A model generated the notes under the pieces. The model made no database searches. It worked only from the letters and a program-made list of their open reading frames with translations, and was not told the origin of the DNA. DNA of 64,000 nucleotides, from assembly GCA_002189035.1 (NCBI GenBank), contig NEEC01000012.1:3224001-3288000 (forward strand), in the 5' to 3' direction. The stretch is from Utricularia gibba. Its lineage: Eukaryota; Streptophyta; Magnoliopsida; Lamiales; Lentibulariaceae. Each line of letters starts with the position of its first letter. The stretch's first letter is position 1. Shown one piece after another: positions 11,701-21,101 of this stretch. The translations under genes were made by a program, and so were the position numbers.

Positions 11701-13391
11701 TATCGCACAAAGCTAAATCCAGACGGCTCAGTAAATAAGTTAAAGTCTAGGCTGGTTGCAAAAGGATATCTTCAAAAGGAAGGTATAGACTACTGGGAGA
11801 CTTTCGCACCGGTAGCTCGTCTGGATACAATAAAATTGATTATCGCATTAGCCACCAGTCAAGGTTGGATCCTGCACCATTTAGACATAAAGAATGCGTT
11901 TCTGAATGGAGACTTGAAAGAAGACATATATGTTGAAAATCCTCCCGGTTTTACACTAAAGGATGGCTCAAATAAGGTGTTAAAACTCCAAAAGGCTCTC
12001 TACGGGCTTAAACAAGCGCCCAAGGAATGGTATTCAACCATAGATTCATACTTTGGTCAAATGGGTTATATCAGAAGCAAGAACGACCTACTCTATACAC
12101 CCTCAACAATCAAACTGGAAAGGTCATCATATCTTTATACGTTGATGACATCTTACTAACAGGAAATAACGAGACATTGATAGCAGATCAAAAATCAAGG
12201 CTCAAACAACGGTTCGAATTGACTGATCTAGGGCCAGCAAGATATATTCTTGGACTAGAGATAATACAAGATCCCAATTTTATATTTCTCAGCCAGCAAA
12301 AATACACTGAAGACTTACTAAAAAAATTTGGGATGGACAATGCAAAAGAAGCAACTACGCCTTTCACTCCATACCTGAAGAACAAGGCAAACAACTATCT
12401 GAAAGAATTAAATTCTGCCGATTCAGGGCCACAAGATCCTCAAGAAAATTCAGTGAACATACGAGAATATCAGAAGACTGTTGGTGCCCTACTATACCTC
12501 ACCTCAACTCGACCGGACATTACATTCGCTGTAACGTTTCTATCCAGGTTTATGCATCACCCTCTTGCTTTACACCTTAGAATAGCTAAACAAATATTCA
12601 AATATCTGAATGCTACAAAAACTATGGGTTTATACTTCAAAAGGCATACTGACCTATCTCTTCAAGGGTTCGTAGACTCTGATTTCGCAGGTGACGAATC
12701 TGATCTTAAATCCACCACTGGTTATTTGTTTACTCTGGGCTCTGCTGCATTTGCTTGGAACAGCAGAAAACAGACCTTAGTAGCTCAATCCTCAGCCGAA
12801 GCAGAATACATGGCTGGAGCTTGTGCTGCAAATCACGCTCAATGGCTCCTGAAATTATGTGAAGATTTACAGATCAAGATTAACAAGCCACTCATTCTGA
12901 AAATTGACAGCAAATCAGCCATAAGTATAGCTCAAAATCCGGTCATGTTTGGGAAGACGAAGCATATCAAAATCAAATACCATGTTCTTAGGGAATACAT
13001 CAAAGAAGGAAGCATAAAATTGGAGTATTTACCATCAGAAAGACAAGCCGCAGACATTCTCACCAAAGCCCTCTTTCCAAGTCATTTCTCTCAAATCCGT
13101 GAGCTATTAGGGCTGCGCAGAAATCCCTTGATTACTGCTGCCTCATCTCATGTTCTTCCTCAAGGAGGAATGATGTCGAGTGAGGACGAATATGAGATAA
13201 ACCAGCAGCAAACTGTGAGAAATGTGGAGGACCCAGAACAGGAAAATACGAATGTGTTGAGAGATAACGGGAGGAAGAAGAAGAAGGTCTGTCAGCAACT
13301 CGGACTGATTATACTGGACAGCAAGATCAGAAGATGGGCCACCAACAAAGATCTTGCTACTCATCCACTTCAAGAAAATGGCCCAACATGA
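8738..13391 (+). pseudogene. Copia gag-pol polyprotein reading frame, broken at two sites
   Basis: Gag starts at 8738 (MSVTNILPPIFDGKEYDIW), although the frame is open from 8639. A CCHC zinc knuckle (CAICSTKGHVERVC) lies near 9535-9580. The protease site near 9761 reads WFIDCACSNHLT, lacking the usual D-S/T-G. Integrase has its HHCC finger from about 10145 (WHKRLGH) and the D-D-E triad in SDVCGP, HSDNGGE and VCERKN. Reverse transcriptase spans about 11560-12300 with YVDD at 12138-12149, and RNase H about 12670-13100 (SSAEAEYMAG). The frame ends at 10741, resumes from an overlapping frame at about 10707 and shifts again near 12087; each break is one base short in GGG or CC. The final frame runs through the polypurine tract into the 3' LTR and stops at 13389-13391. 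It is either recently inactivated or intact with sequencing errors. Confidence 0.93.
13162..13170 (+). other. Polypurine tract
   Basis: AAGGAGGAA immediately precedes the TG of the 3' LTR, the expected site for plus-strand DNA priming. Confidence 0.85.
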
Positions 13392-13560
13392 TGATATGGC
13401 CCAACGTGCTGAAGTCAATATTGTTGGAAGTCGTAGTGAGCAACGGCTAATCCCTAGAAGTAGGCGACCGTTGCTAAAGAACTATAAATATGTGTACTCT
13501 TGCATAACATTAAAATATATCTGTTCTACAACCCTCACACATCGATATAAACTGCTATCA
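13171..13560 (+). repeat. 3' long terminal repeat of the Copia element
   Basis: 390 bp, the same as the 5' LTR except G at 13287. The TATAAAT copy is at 13483-13489, about 80 bp before the downstream pectinesterase remnant. The pol frame stops inside it. Confidence 0.95.
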
Positions 13561-13565
13561 TCTCC
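13561..13565. repeat. Target site duplication, right copy (TCTCC)
   Basis: Matches 8211-8215. Pectinesterase coding sequence resumes in frame just after it (VISRGGGKGSSDVLTWLS). Confidence 0.95.
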
Positions 13566-15191
13566 GTCATCAGTCGCGGCGGCGGAAAGGGTTCCTCCGA
13601 TGTGCTGACGTGGCTCAGCGCGGCGATGACGAACCACGATACTTGCACCGACGGATTCGCGGATTTGAGAGGCCAAGTCAAGAGCCAAATGTACCTCCGT
13701 CTCAAGGACCTCTCGGAGCTGGTGAGCAACTGCCTCGCCATCTACACCGCCACGGCCACCGGCCGCAGCAGCGAGGCCTACTTCTCCGGGATCCCCATAG
13801 AGAACCGCCGCCGCCGACGCCTCCTCACTCTCGCCGACGGCCGCGATCCCTCCTCCTACCCCATTGGCTCTCCCGCAGGGACAGGCTCCTGCTAGACACC
13901 CCAGCCGCGGGCATCAAGCCAGACGTCGTCGTTTCCCCAGACGGCAACGCCACGTGCAAGACCATCACCGAGGCCATCAAGCTGGCCCCTTCCAATAGTA
14001 CCCGCCGATTCATCATCTACATCAAGGCTGGCAAGTAAGTTTCTTCACTTTTTTCACCTCTGTCATTACCTCCTTTTTTTTGTTTTTGTTTTTAAATCAA
14101 GAATCGGTGACTGCCCCCGCAGGTACGAAGAGGACTTGTTGAAGATCTCCAGGTCCAAAACCAACATCATGATGATCGGAGACGGGAAGACTAAGACCTT
14201 CATCTCAGGCGGTAAAAGCGTCATGGATAACGTCACCACCTTCCGTACCGCCACTTTCGGTAATTTTGTAGTATATTTTGATTTCATCATTTTTCTATAT
14301 ATTTCTGGGTTAAAAAGTAGTATTTTTTAGAAGGGTGATCAGGCGCCTCATAATTTAGGGTTTTTGGACAAGGGAATTAAGGTGACGGTTGGCGCCGTCG
14401 TGTGATTAGGGAAAATGATCCATGTTCTGGTAGGCCATGTCCGTGTCTGTCTGCTGCCTAAGAATCATTCATTTTCTGTGTACTGTAGCCGCATCGGGGA
14501 ATGGGTTCGTGGCTCGTGATTTGACCTTCGAGAATTGGGCGGGTCCGGGGCGGCACCAAGCGGTGGCGCTTCGCATCAGCGCCGACCACGCGGTGGTCTA
14601 CCGTTGCAACATCATCGGATATCAAGACACGCTCTACGCCCACTCGCAGCGCCAGTTCTACCGCGGCTGCGACATCTACGGCACCGTCGATTTCATCTTC
14701 GGCAACGCCGCCGTGGTCTTCCAGAACTGCACCATTGTCGCCCGGAAGCCGCTCCCGGGGCAGAAGAACACGTTGACCGCACAGAACCGGAAGGACCCGA
14801 ACCAGAACACGGGCATCTCGATCCACGCTTGCCGGGTCGTGGCGCAACCCGACCTGGACGCCGCCAAGTCGGCCTACCCGACGTACCTCGGCCGCCCCTG
14901 GAAGCTCTACTCGCGGACGGTGTACATGCTGTCGTACATCGGAGATCACGTGCACCCGCGGGGTGGCTCGAGTGGAACTCCACCTTCGCACTGGACACGC
15001 TGTACTACGGCGAGTATATGAATTACGGGCCGGGTGCTGCCGGCCCCGGGTCCCAGCGGGTCAACTGGAAGGGCTACCATGCCATCAATTCGTCGGTGGA
15101 GGCGAGCCAGTTCACGGTGGCGCAGTTCATTTATGGGGCGTCGTGGCTGCCGTCCACGGGAGTCTCCTATTTGGCCGGCCTGTCCACGTAG

Positions 15192-15672
15192 ACGCATTCG
15201 AATTCAGTTAATTCGAATACGAAGTGGATCAATGCGTGAATTCCTTTCATCTCCTTATCATGTAAAGAAGTTAATATATCTACAGGTTCAGTTTCTGATC
15301 ATTTTCACTCTCACCCAGAGCAGAAAACTGGGCTTCGTTTACTCTGATCCAGAGTCGAAAAACAAGCTATGTGGTGCAGCCCGTACACTGCATAGCCCAG
15401 ATCTCACATCAAGATCTACAGACATTTTTCTTATTTAGTGTTACAGGCAGAGCGCAGCTGCTGTAACACAGAATCTACAAAAACAGAAGGTGACACGATG
15501 GGTAATGGACATAGGCTGGCTGATGCTCATCAAGGCCTCCGGTTTGTGATGGAATCGAATGGGCTGTCGGTGATGGCTTGGACTGGCTGCCATTCTCGTC
15601 TCCTTGTTCCCAAGAGACGTTCCATGTAGGAGGAACCAGGGGAAGCGAAACCGACGAGCCCCGGTATAGCAT
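15192..15672. other. Spacer between convergent 3' ends (pectinesterase and CBL)
   Basis: 481 bp between two stop codons on opposite strands. It should hold both 3' UTRs. I see no gene in it. Confidence 0.6.
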
Positions 15673-17092
15673 TCACAGGTCCACATCCTCTGCATCTCCT
15701 TCAACAAGGAAGCTGGGAAGGCCAATGTGATGTCCCTGAAAAGAAGATGCAGATGGATCAGTCACCCCATCATAATGAACGAGTTTTGAGCTTAGTTATG
15801 GTTACTTCAGATATGGAAGTGTCATGTTCTTGATGAGAGAGGGGTTCTTTGAAACGAACGCCTTCCACTCTTCTAAATCGATCTTCCCGTCTCCTTTGGA
15901 GTCTGCCTCAGAGAATGTCTGCGAAGGGGGAAAAAGGAATAGATTCAGGTACAAGGGGATACCGGCATGCTTGAGAACTTGTCTTTACATACCCTGTCTA
16001 CAATAAACTCTATAAGATCCTCGGAGAGTGATAGCTCTGATTCATATAAGAGAGCAAGAACCATCATCTTCAACTGCAGGATCGAAGAAAGTACTTAGCA
16101 GAAGGGGGATAAATAACAAAGATCAGCAAGGATTGTCTGTCAAATGGGCACTTCCGCCATGAGATTTTGATGGAGAATTCAGCACAGTGAATCAAGAAAA
16201 GCCTTTTTACGGGAACAGCAAATGTGCACATTTTTAAGCATATATGAGGAAAATAAAGTGTAAAGAGCAAAATCAACATCTGTTCGAGGTCCTCTGTCTC
16301 GGACAGATGTTGATTCACGTGTGCCATTCAGAGGAGGGAGGTGCAGAACATACTACCTCTTCTCTCTCGATGAATCCGGTGTGCCGCAGATCATACAATC
16401 GATAAGCAACTGCAGAAGCAGGTAATTGGTCAGAGGCAAGAAAGTGTTTGCCATTTATTTACACAAACCATTGCTGATATTGCAGAACTTGTATTCTTAC
16501 ACAAAACTTTGCTATCATATGATGCATTTGGGTGAAAAACGCCCAATGACCGCACAAATTCCCCGAAATCGATGACCCCATTGCCCTTGTCATCAAACAA
16601 GTGGAATATCTACAGCAAGACAAACGTATCATTGAGTTTGCAAGCAAACATTAGTCCAACGACTCAGTGGATCAAGGAAATAGAACACATACTCTGTCTG
16701 CAAACAGATTTCTCTTGTTCTGATTCCTAAAGAGTGCAAATTGAAACTCCTCCTGAAAAGTAACAAACAACCCATTACTTTAAAGTCCGGAAAACAAAAA
16801 TTAGTCTTGGACACCATGAAGCGAATAGAAGAGGAAGATCTGTACCTTATGAATAAGGCCGTCTTTGATTATGGAACAGCTTATCCTCTTGAACAACTCA
16901 TACAAAGCCTCAACTTCAGTTACCGAAACTGCAAACACACACACACACACGCAAATGAAACAAGGCCTCTTCCGGCTCCTCAACGAAAATCGAAGCTTTC
17001 TTATAGAACTTACAGGGAGTTTCAGCAGCAAGAAGAGTTGGATCCTCGTAACCAGGAGTGCGAACCGGCGATTTGGAAACGAAACAACCCAT
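15673..17092 (-). CDS. Calcineurin B-like calcium sensor, CBL4/SOS3-like (one frameshift)
   Basis: Eight exons, minus strand: 17014-17092, 16846-16928, 16693-16752, 16501-16609, 16357-16409, 15993-16073, 15806-15918, 15673-15735; 213 residues once one missing base is allowed. Family role: EF-hand Ca2+ sensor that recruits CIPK kinases to membranes; CBL4 with CIPK24 activates the Na+/H+ antiporter SOS1. The start MGCFVSKS carries the myristoylation glycine and acylatable Cys3, found by tracing the frame back from [15 protein letters not shown]. The last EF-hand loop reads [26 protein letters not shown] and [14 protein letters not shown] point to CBL4 rather than CBL2/3. In the last exon a base is missing near 15715-15717 (CCC run), just before the conserved FPSF tail. 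A non-coding leader exon may end at a donor near 17507. Confidence 0.9.
16935..16948. repeat. (AC)7 microsatellite in CBL intron 1
   Basis: Dinucleotide run close to the acceptor of CBL exon 2; on the coding strand it reads GT repeats. Confidence 0.8.
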
Positions 17093-17443
17093 TCAATCTA
17101 TCCAATTTCTTTCCCCAATTCCAGTGCCCGGACCGCGCCTAAGAATGGGAATGAACCAGAATCACTCTGAGACCCGAAAAATCAAATATGAGTGGCCAAT
17201 AATCGCAGTCAACGTGAAAACCAGAAATCAGAAAAGCTTCCCCAACCCCCGGTTGTGCATCCCCCAATACCCAACACAACACGGAACCAATCTCAACCAG
17301 CAAAACTAGAAACTTCCAGAATGCCGTTTGTATTCAAAGGCGAACGCCGTTGATTTTCACTATCAATTCCTCACCGTTAAAGGCGCCGCTGAACTTTCTC
17401 CCACGATCGATCACCTCTCATATCTCAATGCATGCCGCCCACG

Positions 17444-17459
17444 TATATATATATATATA
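17444..17459. repeat. (TA)8 microsatellite upstream of CBL
   Basis: Simple TA run in the presumed CBL leader/promoter region. Confidence 0.8.
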
Positions 17460-19421
17460 CAAAGACACACAAGAACAATATGTGGATAGATATGCCGGTG
17501 GGCTTACCGATCCGATGCTTCCACCTTTTTCTAATGTTTGTTGCTCTTTCGCCCCAACTCAAAAATAAACTTCTTTTCTACTTTTAATTTTAACAAGAAA
17601 AACATGAAAAAATTGTAATGACAAAATTGATTTAAAAAATTAGTCTCAAACATTTTCATATTCATAAATTTGATATAAATAAACTTCATTATTTAAAATA
17701 ACTGGTCTTATCAATCCTTAAATTATTTAAATATTTGATAAAATTAGTCATCAACTAATCAAGTCTAGTTTTGAATAATTGAAAACTAATTACATCTCAT
17801 ATTTAAAGAGTGAAGGATCAAAAACATAAAAAATATAAAATTTTGGGGGCTAATTATACGGATACGTATTGGAGATTGATTTTGTCAAATAATGACAAAA
17901 ATGATTAATGATACGTGTTATATTAAAAAAAGTAGGATTGAGATTTTTTTACGCAATTTTCTCCTTATAAATCATTTCAAATTTAGAAATGACATTAGCA
18001 TAATTATATATATTATAATCAAATGAAATTTAAATTATTATATGAGGTGATATATGAATACTTAAATTCAAATTATTTTAATTAATTAAAAAATGAAATA
18101 ATGATATAGGAAAATTAGCAATTTTTTGTAACAAAACTATTTTTCTCAGGATGGAAAATATGATAATTAGAATTGGATATTCTTTTAATATGCCTAATGA
18201 AATAAAGAAACCATTTAGAAAATAGGTCAACGACAAACTCTTTGTAAGAAAGACGAAGGCTATATCATTGTTTTTTTGGTAATATATTTTACAAAAAGTC
18301 AACTCAAATATCATGCACATGAAACACGAAATAAGCCTTTTTATTTCCCTAAAAAAAATTACCAAAAATCCAGGCTGTCAAATATGAGACGTGGAAAAAA
18401 TCAATTATAATGCTACAATGAGATTTTTCTATAATTTCAGCCGTGTTTCATATTATATAGAATTTTTAGATTTTATAAATTTCTGCTTTTATTATAAAAC
18501 GGTTAAAAATTAAAAATTCAAAAATTAAATAGAATTACTTCAAAAAATTAATAAAACAGAACAATTCTAATATAACATGAACAATTGATAATGATATAAA
18601 TTATAATTTTGTATAGTTTTAATTTATAAAATTAGATTATACTATTTTATTATTGACGTTTCACATTTTTAAAATTTTAATTTGAAGATCCAAATTATTT
18701 TTCAGTATTATAAACTTAATTTTAGTTTTTCCTTTTTGGGAAAGGAGAGGCCATCATTACCATCCTCCTTAATTGAGGTTACGGCATTAATTACATTCAA
18801 ACCGGTTTTATTGGCGCCTAATTTGTAGGGCTACGTGTTGCCCTAAGAGACTCGCTCATTAATCCCTTGCAATAATGAGCGTCACTTGGCCAGCCACCCT
18901 GTCCGTGTCCAAAAGTAGTAATGTGCAGTCGACTTCAACATACCCATTATAGATTTAACATCCAAAAGGATTCAATCATGATTATTTTATAAATAGTAAG
19001 GAATAGCTGCAATTCATGAGCACCATTTTTAGTAATAACTAATGGATGATTAGTGGGTTAATTAAGAATGGTATGGAGTGAGGGGCCACATCATAATCAC
19101 TAGGAAGAAGGCTCTCAGGGACGTGGGAGACAACAATAAAGGCATGCAAAGTAGGGTGGGTATACGTGCCTCGCTACAATCAATATGGTCGGTCCGTTTA
19201 ATCACAAGCATATATTTTTCATGATAAACAAAAATATTATACAATTTAAATGGGGATTTGTGTTTATTTTTATGCTATTAAAGGTAAAAAAAATAGAATA
19301 GGTGTACGGACGGTCGTGAATATAGGGGATTTTTATAAAAAAAATAAACAAAGGTGAAATTATGACGTGGAGGATGATCGGCCCTTGATTACGGAAGCAG
19401 GTGAAGAGGAGGGTCTAGGGA

Positions 19422-19427
19422 CACGTG
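19422..19427. promoter_or_regulatory. G-box/ABRE core, first copy
   Basis: ACACGTGGC at 19421-19429 is a strong ABRE-type match. It lies between divergent genes, about 1.7 kb before the NILR1-like gene and 2.3 kb before CBL. Confidence 0.35.
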
Positions 19428-19526
19428 GCACCATGTGTAAAAGTCAAACAGTCGGATGGATATACCAAACACCTTTCGCAAAAAATAGCCGCCACATTTC
19501 TTTAAACGGAAAAAGACTCTTTTTTG

Positions 19527-19532
19527 CACGTG
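19527..19532. promoter_or_regulatory. G-box core, second copy
   Basis: GCACGTGAC lies 105 bp from the first copy, about ten helical turns away. Confidence 0.3.
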
Positions 19533-21101
19533 ACATCCGTCCATCCGTCCATCCCCCTTAATATTTTTTATTTTAATTTTGAAATAAACCCAATTGCGTA
19601 CTTTTTATAAATGATTTAATAAAATGAAAGGATGCATTTTTAAATTTTAGTATTTTAAAAATATTTTAGAGTCACATTTTATTATTAAACATGAACCGCT
19701 TTGTACTGCAAAAAAAAAATGACATAAATATAATCAAAAGTAACGCAGAAGCTAAGTTTACCTAACCGGGAGCAGCCGTACCTGCTCACATCATCAGCTA
19801 CCGTTGTTTTATTATTACAACCAAGAAAATAAATCCGAGAATAGAGCGTTGACTTTTGGATGAAAATAAAATATACACGTTTTATTTATATTAAACAGTT
19901 TAAAATAATACAGTAATTTTTTTTTTATTAAAAAGGATGGGAAGAATGCGTGGACGCAAGTGCCACGTCCGTGGGAGAGGAGCAATTTGGTACGTCCATT
20001 TTTATTTAAATATTTGTCAACGCAATTGTTTGTTACTTTACAGATCGATAACCGTGTTGATGTTATCTTCCAACTGCAGTTAATATTATTATTATTTTTA
20101 ATATCCCCACGTATTTTGTTTTTTAATTTTATTTTTTGTGTGAAGTTGGGCCAGAATAAATGGGTATCGGCCCAGATACACGTTTGGATGGGCTCGTTAA
20201 TTTCTATTTGGATCCGGATTACGTGGCCCATTTCAATCTTGCATCTTCTAATCATGACGTTGCTAAGTGCGCATGAATAATGCATTGGCAAGATTTTGAA
20301 TCTTCTTTTTTTTTTTTTTTTTTTTAAAAAAAGTTATTCTCAAGTTTAGTCATATATTTAAATTACATTAAATTCAATAATTTTTAATTTTATTTTGTTA
20401 AAAAATAAAATAAATTAGTCATGAGTTGGATTTAGACGACCTCTTAGTTGAACTTTAAAACAGACAGTCCAGTCCCGAAGTTAGAGATGTGTCGTGATCA
20501 AGTTGGTGCTCCAAACCCTAGACCTTAATTGAATTGTAAAACGGCATGTTACATTTCCGACCTAAAAAATGCTGACTCCTTGTCAAATTGGGCGGCTTCC
20601 CCCTCGGAAAATTCATCCCCAATTCCAAAGGAAATTTCAGTCTTTCTCTGCAATTCCTACTCCAGGGTCCAAGTTCTGTACATGATTACAAAATACTGCA
20701 TCTTTCTAGAAAAAAAAAAAATGATTCTTTGAAGGTACCCATCCAGGTATCCATCATCTTCATGCGGCTAAGGGGGTAAAAAGTGAAGTATTCTTCACAG
20801 AAATGAAATGAAAACTTAACTTATGATGGAGAGGTTTGAAGGGGGGAGGAGAATGTTAAAAGGTTCGGAGATAGCTTCACGGGTGAGAACACTTTGACCA
20901 GATTTTTCTTAGTGTTGAAACTTCCAAAATGCCTTTGTCTTTGCTTTCTTCGCAACTGCTACTATCTATCCACCCATACCCCTGCTGGGCATCCATTTTG
21001 GGGAATTTGGGATTCCCAAAAACAGCAGACAAAAAAAGGAATGTTTTTGCAGGGAAGAAGAGGAGAGAATTGTTGTTTGTTGTAGGTTGGACCCAGATGC
21101 C

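Larger units (their letters stand above)
8216..13560 (+). mobile_element. Complete Copia-superfamily LTR retrotransposon (5,345 bp)
   Basis: Two 390-bp LTRs that begin TGATG and end TATCA, a primer-binding site abutting the 5' LTR, a polypurine tract abutting the 3' LTR, and a TCTCC duplication. Coding order is gag - protease - integrase - reverse transcriptase - RNase H, which defines Copia rather than Gypsy. The LTRs differ only at 8332 (A) against 13287 (G) by eye, so insertion was very recent. It lies in the same orientation as the host pectinesterase. The internal frame is broken twice by single missing bases. I do not assign a Copia lineage. Confidence 0.97.
7812..15191 (+). pseudogene. 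PMEI-pectinesterase (PME51-like) interrupted by a Copia retrotransposon
   Basis: Type I pectin methylesterase: removes methyl esters from cell-wall homogalacturonan. Pieces: exon 1 as 7812-8215 plus 13566-14034 (separated by the element and the second target copy), exon 2 14123-14259, exon 3 14489-15191; about 571 residues if missing bases are counted. Order: N-terminal hydrophobic anchor (RMVIVIAVVMALSP), PMEI pro-domain (TRFPELCLESLS), a basic RRRRRLL processing-type site, then the catalytic domain with GYQDTLY, DFIFGNAAVVF and LGRPWKLYSRT, ending STGVSYLAGLST. The element sits inside the PMEI part; without it and one TCTCC copy the frame continues RSLS-VISRGGG. Three one-base deficits occur, near 7958 (GGG), 13859 (CCCC) and 14960 (GGGG), all in G/C runs. 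The exons are much richer in GC than their neighbours. As given it cannot make the enzyme. Confidence 0.92.
17570..21100. other. AT-rich intergenic spacer between divergent CBL and NILR1-like genes
   Basis: No frame here looks like a gene. From 17.6 to 18.7 kb the sequence is strongly AT-rich; 18.7-20.3 kb has scattered less AT-rich islands and two G-boxes. A telobox-like AAACCCTA lies near 20514, about 590 bp before the receptor kinase. 20.5-21.1 kb is probably leader and promoter of that gene. Confidence 0.6.

Noticed and set aside
14458..14991. Long open frame (177 codons) antisense to the pectinesterase
   Set aside because: It mirrors GC-rich coding sequence and has no independent homology; a shadow frame.
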